DNA of 64,000 nucleotides from Auanema rhodensis (Eukaryota; Nematoda; Chromadorea; Rhabditida; Rhabditidae): contig OZ059894.1 in NCBI GenBank assembly GCA_964057225.1, positions 10,984,131 to 11,048,130 on the forward strand. Direction: 5' to 3'. Position 1 is the stretch's first letter; the number at the start of each line of letters is the position of its first letter. A model generated the notes under the pieces. That model had not been told where the DNA came from, ran no database searches, and was given only the letters and a program-made list of their open reading frames with translations. Shown here one piece after another: positions 59,820 through 64,000 of this stretch. Both the position numbers and the translations under genes were made by a program.

Positions 59820-60008
59820 GGGAATGGGCCGTTCCCGCCAGCAGTGCAAGAGCGGGTCGACCCGTGAGGTGGAGCTAGCAAGCCAGCATCTACTTCAAGT
59901 CTCAAAAATCGGTTAACCTTATTGTGAACCAATGGAACACATATCGAAGGTTAATTCGATAAGAACGATTACTACACTTTGATCTTAGCCAAAAGGCCGA
60001 GAAGCGAT
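59820..60008 (-). ncRNA. U2: U2 snRNA, unit 21 (variant G115A)
   Basis: Complete copy with the same single change as unit 19. Confidence 0.95.
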
Positions 60009-60449
60009 ACAGCATAGCCATGAGTATCAAAGACATCAAGCAAATGTATCGTACTTGTTACGAGTGCACTCTCTCATTTGAATATAAAAGTGTGGTTTGA
60101 CAATCTTGACTGTACAGGTCATAAATGGCTCATATAAACTGTGGATTTACTCAACTTTTGGACTTATTTTTTTCTTATTCGAAGCGCTGCACTTTTTTCT
60201 ATTCTTTTTATTCAAATACTTGTATATAGTTTTATATGTACGGTTGCAAAGTTTCCGAATATTTTATATATTTTTATACAATAATTAGGAGAAGGTTAAT
60301 ACAATGAAATCTCCCAACTTTACAGTGTTTGTATTGCTTACAGTATCTAGAACAACCACTCTTGTAATATTAGAGCACATATCAATCAACAACTTTTTCT
60401 AGTTATCAAAGCTTTTTTATTTCTTCAAGATATTTCAAATAAAATATAA

Positions 60450-60569
60450 AAGCTTACGACACCCGGGATTCCCAAGCCGTCTCCGATCCAAGTACTAACC
60501 GGGCCCAACGTTGCTTGACTTGCCAGATCGGACGGGATGGCGTACTTTCAACGTGGTATGGTCGTAAGC
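60450..60569 (-). rRNA. 5S: 5S rRNA, unit 21 copy a
   Basis: Consensus body. Confidence 0.97.
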
Positions 60570-60809
60570 AATGTTATATTCTTCATTATCAGTTATATCA
60601 CTCTAAATCTTGTTGTTAATAGTTAGGACCACAAAGAAAACAACAGGAACAGTAACAAATGAAATGCCCAAACTTTACAGTGTTCGAGTTATTTACAGTA
60701 TCTAAGACTACCTCTGTCGTGTTATTAGAGCAAACATTCGATTAACAACAACTTTTTTTTAGTTATCAAAGCTTTTTTATTTCTTCAAAAAATTTCAAAT
60801 AAAATATAA

Positions 60810-60929
60810 AAGCTTACGACACCCGGGATTCCCAAGCCGTCTCCGATCCAAGTACTAACCGGGCCCAACGTTGCTTGACTTGCCAGATCGGACGGGATGG
60901 CGTACTTTCAACGTGGTATGGTCGTAAGC
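60810..60929 (-). rRNA. 5S: 5S rRNA, unit 21 copy b
   Basis: Consensus body; last 5S gene in the window. Confidence 0.97.
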
Positions 60930-61071
60930 AATGTCATATTCTTCATTATCAGTTATATCACTCTAAATCTTGTTGTTAATAGATACGACCACAAAGAAAA
61001 CAACAGGAACAGTAACAATAACAAAAAAAATTTTTTTTTCACCTATGTGTCTAAAGGTTAGCCATGTATCC

Positions 61072-61111
<40 letters not shown>

Positions 61112-61129
61112 GTTGGGCAAAATTCCAAA

Positions 61130-61425
61130 ATTTTCGACTGCGACTGTGGTCGACTTTAAAGTATTGCTTGTTTACGAATATTGACTATAGTCGATTATGA
61201 AATTTAAAAAATTATCGATTTTTGACTTTAGTCGATTATGAAATTTAAAAATTATCGATTTTTGACTAAAATCGACTTAAGTAATATGATAATTTACGAC
61301 TTTTGACTAAAATCGACAGTTATGTATCTTTTTTTTTAAAAATTATCGATTTTTGACTAAAATCGACTTAAGTAATATGATAATTTAGGACTTTTGACTA
61401 AAATCGACAGTTATCTTTTTTAGTA
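61130..61425. repeat. Left subterminal repeats of the hAT element
   Basis: At least five copies of a self-complementary motif of the form TCGA-TTTTTGACTAAAA-TCGA or TTTGACTTTAGTCGATTAT, separated by short AT-rich linkers; two of the stretches (about 61248-61318 and 61339-61410) are near-identical direct repeats. In hAT elements such subterminal motifs are typical transposase-binding sites; that role is inferred here. Confidence 0.8.
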
Positions 61426-61487
61426 TCTTTTTTTTTGAAATTTGATTTGTTTAATTGTCTATTGTTATTTTTTATTTTAAGTTTGAT

Positions 61488-63781
61488 ATGCGCAGCGTTT
61501 CGAAGTCTAAAGTGTGGCGCTATTTTGAGAGAGTGAAGAAAAAAAGTGTGTCATGTAGTTTATGTGGTAAAATTTATGCGTTTCATGGAGCAACCACGAA
61601 CCTTTGGGACCATATCAAAAAATTACATCCCCAAGAATCGGATGATCTTACCAAAGAAGAAACTTGCTCCCTTGTGTCCGAACAATCTCAACCACTCATT
61701 ACACATTCTTTGTGGCCCACCATGTCTAAATTAAAATCCGAAAAATGTTTGGAAAAGTTGGTAGACTTCTTTTCCTCGTCATATATCTCGCTAAGAATAG
61801 TAGAAACGTCTGATTTTCTTGAATTTTTAAAAGAGCTGCAGCCCGCATTTAAAGTACCTAGCAGACGCAAATTGGGAAGACTTATTCGAGAGAAAGCTGA
61901 TGCTATACATCAGAAAAATTTGGCCGAGTTAGAATCGGCAACTCACATCTACATGGGTGCTGACTGCTGGAGTACTCTAAATTCATCAGTATCTCTATTA
62001 GTTATTACGGGGCACTATTTTTTGCCTAATGAATTCAAAAGAAATAATATTATTGTGGACGTGATCACACTAAGAGACAGGTACGATTTCTATTACTATT
62101 ATGTTTTTTATTCCTTCATTATTTTTTTGTCAGACACACATCTGAAGTATTAGCTGACTCAATAACCTCGGCTTTACCCATTAGTCTGCTATGCACTTAA
62201 CGGTGCTATAAGTGATGGAGCTCCTAATTTGAAGAAAGCATATAAAATTTTGAACATTGAATAGTAAGTTTTTCTTTTCTACTCATACTTATCACATTTT
62301 AGTTTCCACTGTACTGCGCACCTTCTCAACTTAATTGTATCTGATGTACTATGCACGCCACCTCTTGAAGAAAATCTTAAAAAAATGCGAAAAACTCTTA
62401 AAATGTTCAAGAGAAGCGCTCGTTTTAAAAACCAACTCGAAACGTAAGACTGTAAACCCAAAAAATAAATTTTAAATATTTTAGAAAATGTGCGGAAATG
62501 GGAATGAAATACTCTGTTCCATATTCGGATAGTCAAATACGATGGAACAGCACATACATTATGATTAAAAAATTTTTGGAGATGGTTCGTTAATAATGCT
62601 TTAAATTAATAATTGCTATTTCAAGTCCGATGCCTATGACTGGTTCATGAATGAACAAGGAATTGAACCATTTACTGGAAACGAAAAATGCTTTTTGCAA
62701 CTTGTCATGGAAACTTTCGAAATTTTCTTCAACTCTACTTTAACAGTACGTTTTTTCACTGAATGGACAAGGTCAGAATTACATTATTTTTTACAGGTTT
62801 CAAAACGTGAAGAATGTGCTTGTTCTATTCTAGGGCTCTGCAGACTGATTATTTTTAATTTAAAAAAGTGAGTCACTTATCTTTTGTTCGCATGATGTTT
62901 AATTATTATATGCTTAATATGAGTTTCAGTTCACTAAAAAAAACTTACGGGGAAAAAAAAAATTTTGTTTCCCGCTTACTCGAATCTGCTAATTCTCGAT
63001 TTGCTGATGTATTTGATAATATGTTTTACAAGATGGCCGCATTTGTTGATCCAAGATTCAGTTATCTATCTTCTATACTAACTGCTGAAGAATGGAAAAT
63101 CGTGGAAGAAAGTTTTATCTCAGCTGCCAGTACTAATAGTATGTTTTTCAAATAGTATTATTGTTTAAAATCATTGCTTCAGAAGAGAATGACACCACTA
63201 ACACAGGAAAAAATCCCAGCTTCTGGGCTGAATTTATGGAGAGCTCAGATAACGAGCGGAATGGTGAATCTGAGAAAGATAAACTTGAGGTATGTTTTCA
63301 AAATATTAAAATATCATTTTCCTTTTCAGAATGAAATTTTTCGATACAAGTCGTTTTTAAAACTAAGTAGACCTTCGATTGAATCACTACCCACAACTTG
63401 GTGGGCTAATAATTGTCAAAATTTCCCTCTTCTTGGAACAATAAGCAAAAAATACTTGTGTTTGCCTTCTTCGGCAACAGACTGTGAACGGTTTTTCAGG
63501 TAAAAAGCAGTAAGTTATTGAGCTAATGATTGTATGTTTTCAGTATGGCAGGGGTAATCTACGGAAACAGACGTAGAACAAAATTAACTGGAGAAAATGC
63601 TAGAAACTTACTTTTGAATTTAACAAATAGAAACAAAAATGACGTTGAAAAAAAAAATGAGGCTTACGAGTGTCATGACTACGAAAATGAAGAGGAAGAA
63701 GATGAAGAGAGTGAAACTGAAGAAAACGAAAATGCGAGAAATGATGACGATATGCAATCTGAATATTCTGTTGAATTTTAG
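61488..63781 (+). CDS. hAT transposase (zf-BED, RNase H-like, C-terminal dimerisation domain), multi-exon, probably frameshifted
   Basis: ATG at 61488. Exons by splice-site reading: 61488-62080, 62134-62263, 62303-62443, 62485-62584, 62626-62745, 62797-62867, 62930-63138, 63183-63289, 63330-63499, 63544-63781; the introns are 39-62 bp with GT-AG ends. Domains in order: a BED finger (CSLC...H-x4-H in the first 45 residues); an RNase H-like region with MGADCWST (exon 1), SDGAPN (exon 2), CTAHLLNL (exon 3) and RWNSTY (exon 4); and the hAT dimerisation region with WW, FPLL and CERFFS MAG (exons 9-10), followed by an acidic tail. Exon 2 cannot be read in one frame: its first half runs into a stop near 62200, while the SDGAPN half needs a frame one base off. 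This points to a one-base insertion or similar, so the copy is probably inactive. A first non-coding exon upstream cannot be excluded. Confidence 0.8.
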
Positions 63782-63839
63782 TGTTGTATACAAATAAAAA
63801 ATTGTATTTGAGTGTAGAGAACAGGAGAGAAAAAGCAAT

Positions 63840-64000
63840 AAACCAAATTATCGAATTTCGACTGACTCGACTTGAGAAATATACCGAATTATCGACTTTT
63901 GACTTTAGTCGATTATCAAATTCAAAAATTATCGACTTTCGACTTAGTCGACTTGAGCAATATAAAAAAATTTCGAATTTCGACTTGGTCGACTTTCGAC
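63840..64000. repeat. Right subterminal repeats of the hAT element, partial
   Basis: Repeated ATTATCGACTTTTGACTTTAG / TCGACTTGAG motifs like those at the left end, continuing to the last base of the window. They confirm that the element's right end is near but not included. Confidence 0.8.

Larger units (their letters stand above)
4845..61107. repeat. Tandem array of linked U2 snRNA and 5S rRNA genes
   Basis: Seen: 21 head-to-tail units, each beginning AAATATCATTG, plus a rearranged left edge. The typical unit order on the plus strand is spacer (about 1,120 bp), U2 (189 bp, minus), 441 bp, 5S-a (120 bp, minus), 240 bp, 5S-b (120 bp, minus), then about 144 bp, a (TA)n tract and a T run. Units differ by very few bases, the pattern of concerted evolution. 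5S is transcribed by Pol III and U2 normally by Pol II, so the array joins two transcription systems. The array is interrupted on the left by a BEL element and on the right by a hAT element, and probably continues beyond both. Confidence 0.97.
58700..61107. repeat. Array unit 21, cut by the hAT element (2,408 bp)
   Basis: Spacer, U2 and both 5S genes are complete. The unit stops in its TA tract, where a hAT element begins. Confidence 0.95.
61108..64000 (+). mobile_element. hAT-superfamily DNA transposon with zf-BED transposase, right end outside window
   Basis: It starts at about 61108 (TAAAGTTGGGCAAAA), directly after the TA tract of unit 21. It then has about 300 bp of subterminal repeats, a transposase gene, and a second block of related subterminal repeats reaching the window end. 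The right terminus, terminal inverted repeat and 8-bp target duplication cannot be seen. Confidence 0.85.

Noticed and set aside
4845..61107. CRISPR-like or satellite array
   Set aside because: The period (about 2.46 kb) and content (5S and U2 genes) show a multigene tandem array; there are no short direct repeats with unique spacers.
62279..62536. 85-codon minus-strand ORF in the hAT element
   Set aside because: It lies opposite exons 3-4, which carry the hAT motifs CTAHLLNL and RWNSTY on the plus strand.

Overview
The window looks like nematode genomic DNA. The evidence is the 120-nt 5S rRNA genes, which read like the Caenorhabditis 5S with few changes, a nematode-like U2 snRNA, an AT-rich background, and a transposase gene with very short introns (about 39-62 bp). 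The mix of a BEL/Pao element with an envelope region and a zf-BED hAT element would suit a Trichinella-like (dorylaimian) worm, but the genus is an inference.

Layout. (1) 1-4844: the 3' part of a BEL/Pao LTR retrotransposon. It holds the integrase end of pol fused in frame to an envelope-like region, a short gag-type zinc-knuckle ORF downstream, and the right end of the 3' LTR, which abuts array sequence at 4844/4845. (2) 4845-5866: a rearranged array edge. It contains an inverted fragment with the only plus-strand 5S gene, a TA tract and about 416 bp that no other unit has. (3) 5867-61107: 21 tandem units, normally 2,445-2,477 bp. Each unit has about 1.1 kb of AT-rich spacer, one U2 snRNA gene and two 5S rRNA genes (copies a and b, 360 bp apart), all on the minus strand, then a (TA)n tract. 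In total I count 37 5S genes, 19 complete U2 genes and 3 interrupted U2 genes. (4) Inside the array, units 5, 8 and 13 carry 5'-truncated copies of a non-LTR retrotransposon inserted at one identical position in U2, next to the branch-site recognition sequence. The reverse transcriptase, CCHC finger and restriction-like endonuclease, together with the U2 target, match the Utopia lineage of the NeSL clade. (5) 61108-64000: a zf-BED hAT transposon inserted in the TA tract of unit 21. Its transposase gene has about ten exons and an apparent frame break in exon 2; its right end lies outside the window.

How the parts relate. The array supplies two housekeeping RNAs: 5S for the ribosome (Pol III) and U2 for the spliceosome. 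It behaves as a concertedly evolving multigene family: units are nearly identical, length differences among intact units are even numbers (TA steps), rare variants are shared by neighbouring or duplicated units, and there are 360-bp losses of one 5S copy. The array is also a niche for mobile DNA: a U2-specific retrotransposon inside the genes, and BEL and hAT elements in the spacer or microsatellite at the two edges. The many small ORFs repeated through the spacer are not treated as genes.
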